Shown one piece after another: positions 33,875 through 42,864 of a stretch of DNA of 64,000 nucleotides. A program made the translations under genes and the position numbers. The stretch's first letter is position 1. Each line of letters begins with the position of its first letter. This DNA is from Pseudomonas sp. DNDY-54 (GTDB taxonomy: Bacteria; Pseudomonadota; Gammaproteobacteria; Pseudomonadales; Pseudomonadaceae): NCBI RefSeq assembly GCF_019880365.1, contig NZ_CP082271.1, positions 806,001 through 870,000 of the forward strand, read 5' to 3'. The notes beneath the pieces are model-generated. The model searched no databases. It was not told the DNA's origin and was given only the letters and a program-made list of their open reading frames with translations.

Positions 33875-35182
33875 GTGCTCAGATCTCAGGCGATACCAAC
33901 GCTTCAACCGCTGGCAGCGCTGCTGCTGGCATTATTCTGCGGCGTGGCACAGGCGGCACCGCAACCCATCAGCTCGTTGCCGCTCGAGGCGCAAGGGCAA
34001 AACCGCTGGCGCCTGCCAGCGGGTGAGTACACCGGCCGGTTCATCATCGATCAGCCCATGGAACTGCATTGCGAGCCCGGGGCTGTACTGCAGGCAGGAG
34101 GCGAGGGCAACGGCCTGCTGATCGAGGCATCCGATGTCACAGTGGACGGCTGCACGCTGCTTGATTGGGGTCGCGACCTCACCGATATGAATGCCGCGAT
34201 CTTTATCCAGCCGAAGGCGCAGCGTGTCGTCATTCGCAACAATCAGCTGCGCGGGCCGGGCTTCGGTATCTGGGTCGATGGCTCTAAAGATGTCAGCCTG
34301 CTGGGCAACGTCATCGAAGGCGACGCGAACCTACGCTCACAGGATCGCGGCAACGGCATCCATCTGTATGCCGTGAGCGGTGCGAGGATCGTCGACAACC
34401 AGGTGCGCAACACCCGCGACGGGATCTATATCGATACGTCCAACGGCAATCACCTCGAAGGCAACGTGCTGGAGGATCTGCGCTACGGCGTGCACTACAT
34501 GTTCGCCAACGACAACAGCGTGATCGGTAATGTCACGCGGCGCACCCGTACCGGTTATGCGCTGATGCAAAGCCGCAAGCTGGAGGTCATCGGGAACCGC
34601 TCCGAGCAGGATGAAAACTACGGCATCCTGATGAACTACATCACCTACTCGACCATTCGGGACAACGTCGTCAGCGACGTGCGCAGCGGGTCGACCGGGG
34701 ACAGCATGATCTCAGGCGCAGAGGGCAAGGCGCTATTTATCTACAACTCCCTGTTCAACACCATCGAGAACAACCGTTTCGAGAAAAGCGCGCTGGGCAT
34801 CCACCTCACCGCCGGCTCGGAAAACAACCGCATCGCGGGTAACGCCTTCATTGGCAATCAGCAGCAGGTCAAGTACGTTGCCAGCCGCACCCAGGAGTGG
34901 TCGCAAGAAGGGCGCGGCAACTACTGGAGCGACTACCTGGGGTGGGACCGCAATGACGATGGCCTGGGCGATGTGGCCTACGAGCCGAACGATAACGTCG
35001 ACCGCCTGCTGTGGCTGTATCCCCAGGTGCGGCTGCTGATGAATAGCCCCAGCATCGAAGTGCTTCGCTGGGTGCAGCGTGCCTTTCCAGTGGTCAAGTT
35101 CCCCGGCGTACAGGACAGCTACCCACTGATGAAGCCGCCATCCGAACTATTGATGAGCAAGACGCAGGAGCCAACGCCATGA
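33875..35182 (+). CDS. nosD: NosD, periplasmic copper-site maturation protein
   Basis: A 435-residue exported protein with a right-handed parallel beta-helix built from CASH/NosD repeats such as VVIRNNQLRGPGFGIWVDGS and NHLEGNVLEDLRYGVHY. The signal peptide (LAALLLALFCGVAQAA) follows a GTG start at 33875, supported by AGAGGAA upstream. With the NosFY ABC transporter it delivers sulfur for the CuZ cluster of NosZ. The stop overlaps nosF by four bases, showing translational coupling. Confidence 0.95.
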   Translation: MLRSQAIPTLQPLAALLLALFCGVAQAAPQPISSLPLEAQGQNRWRLPAGEYTGRFIIDQPMELHCEPGAVLQAGGEGNGLLIEASDVTVDGCTLLDWGRDLTDMNAAIFIQPKAQRVVIRNNQLRGPGFGIWVDGSKDVSLLGNVIEGDANLRSQDRGNGIHLYAVSGARIVDNQVRNTRDGIYIDTSNGNHLEGNVLEDLRYGVHYMFANDNSVIGNVTRRTRTGYALMQSRKLEVIGNRSEQDENYGILMNYITYSTIRDNVVSDVRSGSTGDSMISGAEGKALFIYNSLFNTIENNRFEKSALGIHLTAGSENNRIAGNAFIGNQQQVKYVASRTQEWSQEGRGNYWSDYLGWDRNDDGLGDVAYEPNDNVDRLLWLYPQVRLLMNSPSIEVLRWVQRAFPVVKFPGVQDSYPLMKPPSELLMSKTQEPTP

Positions 35183-36105
35183 GCGCAGTAGACATCCAGG
35201 GCGTGAACCAGCGTTACGGCAGCATGACGGTGCTGCACGATTTGAACCTCACCCTTGGTGAAGGTGAAGTGCTGGGCCTGTTCGGCCATAACGGTGCCGG
35301 CAAGACCACCAGCATGAAGTTGATTCTCGGCCTGCTCGCACCCAGCGATGGTTCGGTACGAGTGCTCGGCCGGGCGCCAAACGATCCCGAGGTACGCCGG
35401 CAGCTGGGTTACCTGCCGGAGAACGTGACCTTCTACCCGCAGCTGACCGGCCGCGAAACGCTTCGGCATTTTGCCCGCCTGAAAAGCGCGCCGATGGCCC
35501 AAGTCGATGAGCTGTTGGGCCAGGTTGGTCTGGAGCACGCGGCCGATCGGCGGGTCAAAACCTACTCCAAAGGCATGCGCCAGCGTCTTGGGCTGGCCCA
35601 GGCGCTGCTCGGTGAGCCGCGGTTGTTGCTGCTCGACGAGCCCACCGTGGGCCTCGATCCGATTGCCACCGGTGACCTCTATCAGCTGATCGATCGGCTG
35701 CGCCAGCGCGGCACCAGTGTGATCCTCTGCTCGCACGTGCTGCCGGGCGTCGAGGCGCATATCAACCGCGCGGCGATTCTTGCAAAAGGGCGGCTGCAGG
35801 CAATTGGCAGCCTGGCGCAACTGCGCGTCGAAGCAGAGCTGCCGGTGCGCATCCGTGCCAGCGGCATCGGCGACAGCGCCGGCTGGCTTCAACGTTGGGG
35901 GGCGGCCGGTCACTCGGCCCGCGCATTGGGCGAACACAGCGTCGAGGTGTCGGCCATCAATGGCCACAAGCTGCCGCTGCTGCGCGAACTGCTCGGGGAG
36001 AGCGAACCCGAGGACATCGAGATCCATCAGCCTTCGCTGGAAGACCTGTATCGCTACTACATGGAACGCGCGGGTGACGTCCGTGCAGCGGAGGGCACGC
36101 TATGA
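35179..36105 (+). CDS. nosF: NosF, ABC transporter ATPase for NosZ maturation
   Basis: A 308-residue cytoplasmic ATPase. Walker A GHNGAGKTT is at residues 36-44, the ABC signature reads YSKGMRQRLGLAQALL, Walker B is LLLLDEPTVGLDP and the switch histidine lies in CSHVLPG. A ~90-residue C-terminal extension is typical of this type. It powers NosY, working with NosD. Coupled by four-base overlaps on both sides. Confidence 0.96.
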   Translation: MSAVDIQGVNQRYGSMTVLHDLNLTLGEGEVLGLFGHNGAGKTTSMKLILGLLAPSDGSVRVLGRAPNDPEVRRQLGYLPENVTFYPQLTGRETLRHFARLKSAPMAQVDELLGQVGLEHAADRRVKTYSKGMRQRLGLAQALLGEPRLLLLDEPTVGLDPIATGDLYQLIDRLRQRGTSVILCSHVLPGVEAHINRAAILAKGRLQAIGSLAQLRVEAELPVRIRASGIGDSAGWLQRWGAAGHSARALGEHSVEVSAINGHKLPLLRELLGESEPEDIEIHQPSLEDLYRYYMERAGDVRAAEGTL

Positions 36106-36929
36106 ACCAAATCTGGAACATTGCCCGCAAGGAACTCAGCGACGGCTTGCGTAACCGCTGGTTGCTCGCCATCAGCCTGCTGTTTGCGGTCCTCGCAGTG
36201 GGCATCGCCTGGTTGGGCGCGGCAGCGTCCGGCCAACTCGGGTTCACCTCCATCCCGGCGACCATCGCCAGCCTGGCGAGTCTCGCGACCTTCCTCATGC
36301 CGCTGATTGCCTTGCTGCTCGCCTACGACGCGATCGTCGGTGAGGACGAGAGCGGCACGCTGATGCTCTTGCTGACCTATCCGTTGGGACGCGGGCAAAT
36401 CCTGTTAGGCAAGTTCGTCGGCCACGGGCTGATCCTGGCGCTGGCAGTGCTGATCGGCTTCGGCTGCGCCATGCTGGCTATCGCTGTGCTGGTCGAGGAT
36501 ATCGAACTGGGGCTGCTGATCTGGGCGTTTGGCCGCTTCATGATTTCGTCGACCTTGCTGGGTTGGGTGTTCCTGGCGCTGGCCTACGTGCTGAGCAGCA
36601 AGGTCAATGAGAAGTCCAGCGCCGCCGGACTGGCGCTGGGTGTCTGGTTTCTCTTCGTGCTGGTGTTCGACCTGGTCCTGCTGGCGTTGCTGGTGCTCAG
36701 TGAAGGCAAGTTCAGCCCCGAGTTGTTGCCTTGGCTGTTGCTGCTCAACCCTGCCGACATCTATCGCCTGATCAATCTGTCCGGCTTCGAAGGCGGCAAC
36801 GCCATGGGCGTTCTGTCGTTGGGTAGCGAGTTGCCCGTCCATGCCGCGGTGCTCTGGCTGTGCCTGGTGCTCTGGGTCGGCGCGTCGCTGTTGTTGGCCT
36901 ATGGCGTGTTCCGCCGGCGCCTGGCATGA
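36102..36929 (+). CDS. nosY: NosY, ABC transporter permease for NosZ maturation
   Basis: A 275-residue inner-membrane protein with six hydrophobic segments, starting MNQIWNIARKELSDGLRNRW, the ABC-2-type N-terminal signature. YDAIVGEDESGTLMLLLTYPLGRGQILLGK-like sequence (around residues 72-100) is the coupling region. It pairs with NosF and NosD. The length equals that of the Pseudomonas stutzeri protein as I recall it. Confidence 0.95.
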   Translation: MNQIWNIARKELSDGLRNRWLLAISLLFAVLAVGIAWLGAAASGQLGFTSIPATIASLASLATFLMPLIALLLAYDAIVGEDESGTLMLLLTYPLGRGQILLGKFVGHGLILALAVLIGFGCAMLAIAVLVEDIELGLLIWAFGRFMISSTLLGWVFLALAYVLSSKVNEKSSAAGLALGVWFLFVLVFDLVLLALLVLSEGKFSPELLPWLLLLNPADIYRLINLSGFEGGNAMGVLSLGSELPVHAAVLWLCLVLWVGASLLLAYGVFRRRLA

Positions 36930-36954
36930 CCTCCACAACAAGGAAACTGTAACG

Positions 36955-37509
36955 ATGAATGCGCTATACACCAGAGCCTCACACGTCCTGATCGGTGCCG
37001 TGCTGCTGCTTGGTCTGGCCGGCTGCAACGAGGCCGAACAGAGTGAACAACGACTCGATCCCGTTGCGTTCCATGCCGAGGATGAATGCCACGTCTGCGG
37101 CATGGTGATCAGCGATTTCCCAGGGCCAAAAGGCCAGGCGGTGGAAAAGGGCGGGGTCAGGAAATTCTGTTCTACCGCCGAAATGCTGGGCTGGTGGCTG
37201 CAGCCGGAGAATCGCATGATGGATGCCAAGCTCTACGTTCACGACATGGGCCGCAGCACCTGGGAGCAACCCAATGATGAATACCTGATCGATGCCACAA
37301 GCGCCTACTACGTCGCGGGCACCTCGCTCAAAGGTGCGATGGGCGCGGTGCTGGCGACCTTCGCTGACGAAGCCGCCGCCAACGCGCTGGCCGAGGAGCA
37401 CGGCGGACGCGTGCTGCGCTTCGATGACATCGATCAGTCAGTGCTTCAACAATCGTCCGGCGTGCATCACGGTACGTCTGACCCTCAACACGCCCACGCC
37501 GGTCACTAG
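36955..37509 (+). CDS. nosL: NosL, outer-membrane copper chaperone lipoprotein
   Basis: A 184-residue lipoprotein. The signal peptide ends with the lipobox LAGC (Cys24). The copper-binding motif is DECHVCGMVISDFPGP (C45, C48, M50). NosL hands Cu(I) to apo-NosZ and NosD. The start at 36955 has AAGGAA eight bases upstream and follows nosY by 25 bases. The C-terminus is His-rich (HHGTSDPQHAHAGH), which could add metal sites. Confidence 0.95.
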   Translation: MNALYTRASHVLIGAVLLLGLAGCNEAEQSEQRLDPVAFHAEDECHVCGMVISDFPGPKGQAVEKGGVRKFCSTAEMLGWWLQPENRMMDAKLYVHDMGRSTWEQPNDEYLIDATSAYYVAGTSLKGAMGAVLATFADEAAANALAEEHGGRVLRFDDIDQSVLQQSSGVHHGTSDPQHAHAGH

Positions 37510-37538
37510 ACCGCAAACCACTCCATGAGGTAACTGAA

Positions 37539-37721
37539 ATGATGGGTATCAGTATCTGGCAACTCCTGATCGTTCTGCTGATCGTGGTCATGCTCTTCGG
37601 CACCAAGCGCCTACGTGGCCTGGGTTCCGACCTGGGTGGCGCAATCAGCGGTTTCCGCAAGTCGATGAGCGACGGTGAAACGGCGACGTCCGGCGACGCG
37701 GTCAAGCAAGACCTTAAATAG
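37539..37721 (+). CDS. tatA: TatA/TatE-like twin-arginine translocase subunit of the nos cluster
   Basis: A 60-residue protein: one N-terminal transmembrane helix (ISIWQLLIVLLIVVMLFG), the hinge FGTKRLRGLGSDLG, and an amphipathic helix GGAISGFRKSMSD. This is the TatA/E pattern. Its place after nosL suggests dedicated help in exporting folded Tat substrates of the cluster, notably NosZ; such a tatE is known after nosL in Pseudomonas stutzeri. The second ATG (37542) is equally possible as start. Confidence 0.9.
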   Translation: MMGISIWQLLIVLLIVVMLFGTKRLRGLGSDLGGAISGFRKSMSDGETATSGDAVKQDLK

Positions 37722-38126
37722 CGCCGCGCCGTTAACCGCAAATCTGACACTGGATGCTTGTCATCCTGCAGCGCCTTGGGCCGGGGCAATCACAGTGTTG
37801 CGACGGCCGCTCTCCCACGTGCGGGGGGTTCTGAGTAATCGCTCCGGCGCGCAACGCGCGGAGCGCCCTCAGCCGGCAGGAGCATCCATAACGGCTGTGG
37901 GTCCGACGCGCTGCCACCCCTGATCCGCTGTGTCTGAGACACGGCGGCATCACCCAGCCAATCGTCGACACCGCAGCCTCTCGAAAAAAAGATGATTGCA
38001 ATCAAGTCTGTTCAAGCCTCCTAACCTGTAGAAAGTAACCCTGGCTCCGTGATTCGGAGCGAACACTGTTCTGGCCGGCCAGGCCTTCATCCGGTCGTCA
38101 GACACGAAGACATTCAGGAGGCACCT
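37722..38126. other. Intergenic region between tatA and nnrS
   Basis: The 405 bases contain no gene I can support. CGCAACGCGCGGAGCGC-type GC-rich palindromic sequence lies around 37850. The nnrS promoter with its FNR/DNR box is at the 3' end. Confidence 0.5.
37992..38005 (+). promoter_or_regulatory. FNR/DNR box of the nnrS promoter
   Basis: ATGATTGCAATCAA matches 9 of 10 consensus positions. TGTAGA follows 21 bases downstream as a fair -10. NnrS genes are NO-regulator targets in other proteobacteria. Confidence 0.75.
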
Positions 38127-39317
38127 GTGCAAGTCATCGATCGGCGAAAAGCCCTGAGTATCCCACCCGTTTGGAGGCTCGCCTTTCGCCCGTTTTTTCT
38201 CGCTGGCAGCCTCTTCGCGATGCTTGCGATTCCGCTGTGGATTGCCGCGTGGACGGGCTTGTGGCCGGGCTTCCAACCCACCGGTGGGTGGTTGGCCTGG
38301 CACCGGCACGAAATGTTGTTCGGCTTCGCCATGGCCATCGTCGCCGGCTTTCTGCTGACCGCCGGGCAGACCTGGACGGGCCAACCTGGTGTGTCCGGCA
38401 ACCGCCTGATGGTGCTCGCAGGCGTCTGGCTGCTGGCGCGGCTGGGCTGGCTGTTCGGTATGCCGGTGGCCGTGCTGATCCCGCTGGACCTGCTGTTCCT
38501 GCTCGGCGTGACCGGGCTGATGGCGCGCATGCTCTGGGTCGTCAAGCAGAAGCGCAACTACCCGATCATCGCCGTCCTCAGTTTGATGATCGGTGCCGAT
38601 GTGCTGGTGCTGTGCGGTGTCGCACTAGGCGACGATGGCTTGCAGCGTCAAGGCGTGCTCGCCGGGCTGTGGCTGGTGGCGGCGTTGATGGCGATCATCG
38701 GCGGCCGGGTGATCCCGTTCTTCACGCAGCGCGGCCTCGGTCGCACCGAGGCGGTGAAGCCCTGGGTCTGGCTGGACGTCGGTTTGCTGGTCGGCACCGG
38801 CTTGATTGCTGTGCTCTACGCCGCAGGCGTTGCGCTGCAGCAGAACCTGATGATCGGCGTGTTGTTTCTCGCAATCGCGGCGGGTCATCTGCTCCGGCTG
38901 GTGCGCTGGTATGACAAGGGCATCTGGCAGGTACCGCTGCTCTGGTCGCTGCATCTCGCAATGCTCTGGCTGGTCGTGGCGGCAGCGGGTCTGGCGCTGT
39001 GGAATTTCGGTCTGCTGAACAGCTCGAGCCCGGCATTGCATGCGCTTTCGGTGGGCTCCATGAGCGGTTTGATACTGGCGATGATTGCCCGCGTCACCCT
39101 GGGTCACACTGGTCGGCCTCTTGAACTGCCCTCAGGCATCGTCGGCGCCTTCGTGCTGTTCAACCTCGGGGCGGCGTCGCGGGTGTTCATGTCGGATCAG
39201 TGGCCGGTGATGGGCCTATGGTTGGCCGCGATCTGCTGGGCATTGGCCTTCGCACTGTACGCCTGGCGCTACGCCCCGATGCTGGTGGCCGCGCGGGTCG
39301 ACGGTCACCCTGGTTAG
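38127..39317 (+). CDS. nnrS: NnrS, heme-copper-type membrane protein linked to NO tolerance
   Basis: A 396-residue inner-membrane protein with about twelve hydrophobic segments. FRPFFLAGSLFAMLAIPLWI at the N-terminus and WHRHEMLFGFAMAIVAGFLL carry the characteristic family sequence and histidines; a second His-rich site is ARVTLGHTGRPL. NnrS binds heme and copper and protects against NO-derived iron chelation. The GTG start at 38127 is chosen because AGGAGG lies five bases upstream. Placement in the nos/nir/nor island and a DNR box fit this role. Confidence 0.93.
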   Translation: MQVIDRRKALSIPPVWRLAFRPFFLAGSLFAMLAIPLWIAAWTGLWPGFQPTGGWLAWHRHEMLFGFAMAIVAGFLLTAGQTWTGQPGVSGNRLMVLAGVWLLARLGWLFGMPVAVLIPLDLLFLLGVTGLMARMLWVVKQKRNYPIIAVLSLMIGADVLVLCGVALGDDGLQRQGVLAGLWLVAALMAIIGGRVIPFFTQRGLGRTEAVKPWVWLDVGLLVGTGLIAVLYAAGVALQQNLMIGVLFLAIAAGHLLRLVRWYDKGIWQVPLLWSLHLAMLWLVVAAAGLALWNFGLLNSSSPALHALSVGSMSGLILAMIARVTLGHTGRPLELPSGIVGAFVLFNLGAASRVFMSDQWPVMGLWLAAICWALAFALYAWRYAPMLVAARVDGHPG

Positions 39318-39431
39318 CGGTCGCACCGCTACGTTTCAAGCATTCCTGTTTCACCCTACTGAAAAAAAGCTGCCTGCCCATTCCGGGACGGGCAGCGTGC
39401 GGCTCGGCGGACGCCGGCATCGGAGATGATG

Positions 39432-40175
39432 ATGAAGAGTGAATTCAAGGACCGCCTCGCAGCTGTCACTGGAGCCAGTTCCGGAATTGGGCTCGCGCTG
39501 TGCGCGGCGTTGTTGCAGCGTGGCGCGCGGGTCCTGGCCATGTCTCGCAGCGTCGGCGGGCTGGGGCAGCTGATGGAAACCTATCCTGAGCAATTGCACT
39601 GGCTCGCGGGCGACGTGACCTCATCGGATGATTTGCAGGCACTGGCGCGTCGTGCGGCGCAACTGGGTCCGGTGGACTATCTGGTGCCAAACGCAGGTAT
39701 TGCCGAACTGGGTGACAGCCTCGATATGACCTGTTTCGATCGCCAGTGGGCCGTCAACGGGGCCGGGGCGTTGAATACGCTGGCAGCGCTACGCGGTGAG
39801 CTCGCGAAGCAGGCGTCAGTGGTCTTTGTCGGCACATTCCTGGCACGCGGCACCTTTCCAGGCCTGGCCGCCTACATCGCCACCAAGGCTGCGCTGATTG
39901 CCCAGGCGCGAACCCTGGCGGTGGAGTTCGCGCCGCTGGACGTGCGCATCAACGTCGTCTCGCCAGGCCCGACCGCTACTGCAATCTGGGGCACCCTGGG
40001 GCTGCCGGACGAACAGTTCGAGCACGTCGCCGAAGGGGTCACAAAGCGTCTGCTCCCGGGCCATTTCCTCGAAGCGGCGGCGGTTGCCAATGTCATTCTG
40101 TTCCAGTTGTCCCAGGGCGCACGCGGCGTCTATGGCCAGGACTGGGTTGTCGACAATGGCTACACCATCAATTGA
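39432..40175 (+). CDS. Short-chain dehydrogenase/reductase (SDR)
   Basis: A 247-residue cytoplasmic Rossmann enzyme. The NAD(P) motif is AVTGASSGIGLALC, followed by a VPNAGIAELGD (NAG-type) segment and the catalytic YIATKAALIAQ. The Ser of the usual catalytic triad is not obvious before Tyr: the region reads VVFVGTFLARGTF. FVSPGPTATAIWG-type sequence follows (NVVSPGPT). Three adjacent ATGs occur at 39426-39434; the third has best spacing from CGGAG. The substrate is unknown, and its role in a denitrification island is unexplained. Confidence 0.85.
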   Translation: MKSEFKDRLAAVTGASSGIGLALCAALLQRGARVLAMSRSVGGLGQLMETYPEQLHWLAGDVTSSDDLQALARRAAQLGPVDYLVPNAGIAELGDSLDMTCFDRQWAVNGAGALNTLAALRGELAKQASVVFVGTFLARGTFPGLAAYIATKAALIAQARTLAVEFAPLDVRINVVSPGPTATAIWGTLGLPDEQFEHVAEGVTKRLLPGHFLEAAAVANVILFQLSQGARGVYGQDWVVDNGYTIN

Positions 40176-40189
40176 TACCGAGGCCGACG

Positions 40190-41311
40190 ATGCTGTTCAA
40201 ATGGAAGCGAACCGCCCTTGACCTTCAGCAGCAGCGCGATTGCTTGCAGCAGCGCTGCGATGAGCAAGCGGCGCAGATCACGGCGCTGGAAGAGCAGCTG
40301 GCAACGGCCAGGGCCGTGAGCGCCAATAGCCACCGCCAACTGGACTACTATCGCGGCGTTGCAGGCAATCTGGTTCGCTTCAGTGCCTCGGTCGCGCATC
40401 TTGGCGATTCGTTCGAATACCTCACCGGCCAGCTAGGCGAAAACCGTGTGCGTGCAGAGCAGGTTGCCGATGCGGCGCTGGGTAATCAGCAGCACTTCGG
40501 CGAGTTGCAAAGCAAGGCGATCGAGATGGAAAGCGGGCTGAATCAGGCGTCGCACAAGGTCGACACCCTGGCAGCGCATTCGCAGGAAATTAACGGCATC
40601 GTCGATCTGATCAGCGGGATTGCCAGCCAGACCAATCTACTCGCGCTGAACGCTGCCATCGAGGCGGCGCGCGCCGGTGAGGCCGGCCGCGGGTTCGCCG
40701 TGGTGGCGGGAGAAATCCGCACGCTCGCGGAAAAGACTGCCCTGGCGACCGCTGACATCGTGCGCAAAATCGGAGAAGTCCAGGCCGAGATCACCAATGT
40801 GCACGATTACATCCAGCTGCAGGGTGGCCTGGCGCAGGGGTTCAGCAACACTACCGAGCTGGCGGTCGCCGCCATGCAGCACCTCCATCAGTTGGCCGGC
40901 ACAATGCGCCAAGGCATCGAGCGTTCGTCATTCCGCGCCGGCATCGAACTGGCCAACCTGGATGAGCTGTCGTTGAAGTTCGTCGTGTATAACCAGGTAC
41001 TCAGCGACAACGACCAGGGCGCGTCGGCGTTGCCCAGCGAGCGCGACTGCCGTTTTGGTCGTTGGTACTACGCGGAGAGTACGCGTGGCATGCGGCACCT
41101 GGATCAATTCCAGCGGATCGAGCGCCCGCACACCGCTGTGCATCAGCAAGGGCAACAGGCCCTCGATGCGTTCCGCCGGCGTGCGTTGGAAGAGACGTTG
41201 GCGCACTTAGGCAAAATGGAAGAAGCCAACCTCGATGTGATGCGCATCGTGGCAGCGTTGATTCGAGAGCACGAAGACGCCGGCCACGCCAGGAAGGCCC
41301 AAGCCTCCTGA
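40190..41311 (+). CDS. Soluble methyl-accepting chemoreceptor with C-terminal zinc-binding CZB domain
   Basis: A 373-residue protein with no transmembrane segment, so cytoplasmic. An N-terminal coiled coil (LQQQRDCLQQRCDEQAAQI) leads into the MCP signalling hairpin with tip IASQTNLLALNAAIEAARAG at about residues 145-165. The C-terminal ~120 residues are a CZB domain with RDCRFGRWYY and downstream histidines in RPHTAVHQQG. CZB domains bind zinc and can sense zinc or oxidants such as HOCl. The start at 40190 follows GAGGCC. It follows the SDR gene by 14 bases and may be co-transcribed. A role in taxis to nitrogen oxides is speculation. Confidence 0.88.
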   Translation: MLFKWKRTALDLQQQRDCLQQRCDEQAAQITALEEQLATARAVSANSHRQLDYYRGVAGNLVRFSASVAHLGDSFEYLTGQLGENRVRAEQVADAALGNQQHFGELQSKAIEMESGLNQASHKVDTLAAHSQEINGIVDLISGIASQTNLLALNAAIEAARAGEAGRGFAVVAGEIRTLAEKTALATADIVRKIGEVQAEITNVHDYIQLQGGLAQGFSNTTELAVAAMQHLHQLAGTMRQGIERSSFRAGIELANLDELSLKFVVYNQVLSDNDQGASALPSERDCRFGRWYYAESTRGMRHLDQFQRIERPHTAVHQQGQQALDAFRRRALEETLAHLGKMEEANLDVMRIVAALIREHEDAGHARKAQAS

Positions 41312-41603
41312 TACCCCTCAAGAGCAGGCGCTGCTCAGATCGGTGTTAACGCTACAGCCAAACCGATTACCGCCTAATGGCCATCCGGCTCCCACGGCGC
41401 AACTCGGTGCCAACAAAAATACTGCCGTTAAGATTCATTACTATTCATTGGCGACGCGGGTGTGACGCACCGACAATGTGCGGCGCAACCTAGCCGGTGC
41501 GCTAATCAGCGCCCTGGCGCCTCTCACATAGGCTGACGTGACGCCCCTGGCTGGACGGGCGCGCGGCACGCTATCGAACCCGCTCCGACACAAGCAAGGA
41601 ACC

Positions 41604-42743
41604 ATGCAAGAACGCCTTTTCGACTGGTGCCGATCCTTTGTGCCTGCGCCGTTGACGGCGCGCCCCGCGGAATGGCTGCGCGCCGCGATAGGTATTGGGC
41701 TGGCGCTTATCCTGGTCATCCCCTTGAGCGCCTGGGTCTTCGGCGTCTCGATTACCTTGCCCCTGGCCGCGCCTGCGGCCGCGTCGGCTGTGCTGTTATT
41801 CGTCGCATCGTCGAGCCCCTTCGCCCAGCCCTGGTCGGTGATCGCGGGTAATTTGCTGGCGACTGCAATCGGTGTCGCACTGGGTGCCAGTGGTCTACCC
41901 GTTGCTACCGCGGCTGGCCTGGCTGGCGCGCTGGCAATCGTTTGCCTGTTTGCTTCGCGTTGCCTGCATCCGCCGGGGGCGGCGTTGGCGCTGGTGGCGG
42001 TGGTTGGCAGCCCGGAGCTGCATGCGTACGGCTTTCAGCTGCTGTACCCGGTGGCATTCAACTCGCTGCTCCTGGTGGCCATTGCACTGATCTACAACAA
42101 CCTTAGCGGCCATGCCTACCCAAAGCCTCGCCCGCAGAAGGGCAACCTCCACCACACGCAGGACCCATTGCCCAGCGAGCGAATGAGTTTTAGCGAGGAC
42201 GATGTCGAGCGTGCCCTGGCGGACTTCGGCGAGTATGTGGACGTGACGCGCGATGATCTTGCGCAGTTGATCAAACAGACTGAGAAGCACGCGCTGCGCC
42301 GAAGCATGGGCGAGGTGACAGCGGGAGACATCATGTCCCGCGACCTCTACTGGGGCACGCCAGATTGCACGATTCAACGCGCCTGGCAGAGCCTGCGCGA
42401 GCATCGCCTGCATTCCCTGCCGGTGTTGCAGCCCGAGAGCCATCAACTGGTGGGGATCGTGACCCTGGTCGACCTGCTCAAGCATTTCCGCCCGGCTTCG
42501 GCACGTATCAACTTCGGGCAGCTCAAGTTTCTGCGTGGGGTCCATTTGCGCGCCATCATGAGTACCCCAGTGGTGTCCGTGACCGAAGACACCCACATGG
42601 TTGACCTGGTGTTCATGCTCTCCGACCGTGGGTTGCACTGCTTGCCGGTCGTCGACGAGGAGCAGCGCCTGGTGGGCATGATCACGCAGACCGATTTGAT
42701 CGCCGCGCTCTATCGGAACTGGCTTAAGCACTTGCCGGATTGA
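41604..42743 (+). CDS. HPP-family membrane protein with CBS domain pair (copy 1)
   Basis: A 379-residue inner-membrane protein. About residues 25-170 form the HPP transmembrane domain with WLRAAIGIGLALILVIPLSA, ASSSPFAQPW and the name-giving CLHPPGAAL. The C-terminal half has two CBS motifs (VTAGDIMSRD; LRAIMSTPVVSVTEDTHMVD). HPP proteins transport nitrite in cyanobacteria and chloroplasts, and CBS pairs sense adenine nucleotides. Nitrite transport in this denitrification island is therefore a reasonable but unproven inference. AAGGAA precedes the start. The gene at 42865 is a tandem paralogue. Confidence 0.88.
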   Translation: MQERLFDWCRSFVPAPLTARPAEWLRAAIGIGLALILVIPLSAWVFGVSITLPLAAPAAASAVLLFVASSSPFAQPWSVIAGNLLATAIGVALGASGLPVATAAGLAGALAIVCLFASRCLHPPGAALALVAVVGSPELHAYGFQLLYPVAFNSLLLVAIALIYNNLSGHAYPKPRPQKGNLHHTQDPLPSERMSFSEDDVERALADFGEYVDVTRDDLAQLIKQTEKHALRRSMGEVTAGDIMSRDLYWGTPDCTIQRAWQSLREHRLHSLPVLQPESHQLVGIVTLVDLLKHFRPASARINFGQLKFLRGVHLRAIMSTPVVSVTEDTHMVDLVFMLSDRGLHCLPVVDEEQRLVGMITQTDLIAALYRNWLKHLPD

Positions 42744-42864
42744 GCACGACGCGGGGAAACGGTGAATGTGTGAGCGGGACGGCACCCGCCTCGTGAAGCG
42801 CGAGAGGAACCTGCATACGGGAGTCAGTGCCTGACGCTTAGACCCCTCGACACAAGCAGAGCCC

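Noticed and set aside
33670..34026. 118-codon frame between nosZ and nosD
   Set aside because: It overlaps the nosD signal peptide region in a different frame; nosD has family support and this frame has none.
39361..39400. Hairpin CTGCCC/GGGCAG with an adjacent A run before the SDR gene
   Set aside because: The A run precedes the stem, so a terminator would work only on the minus strand, where no gene ends nearby. A weak end signal for nnrS cannot be excluded.
42744..42864. Possible FNR box before the second HPP-CBS gene
   Set aside because: No TTGAT or ATCAA half-site is present here or in the 41312-41603 leader of the first copy, so DNR control of the pair is not supported by sequence.
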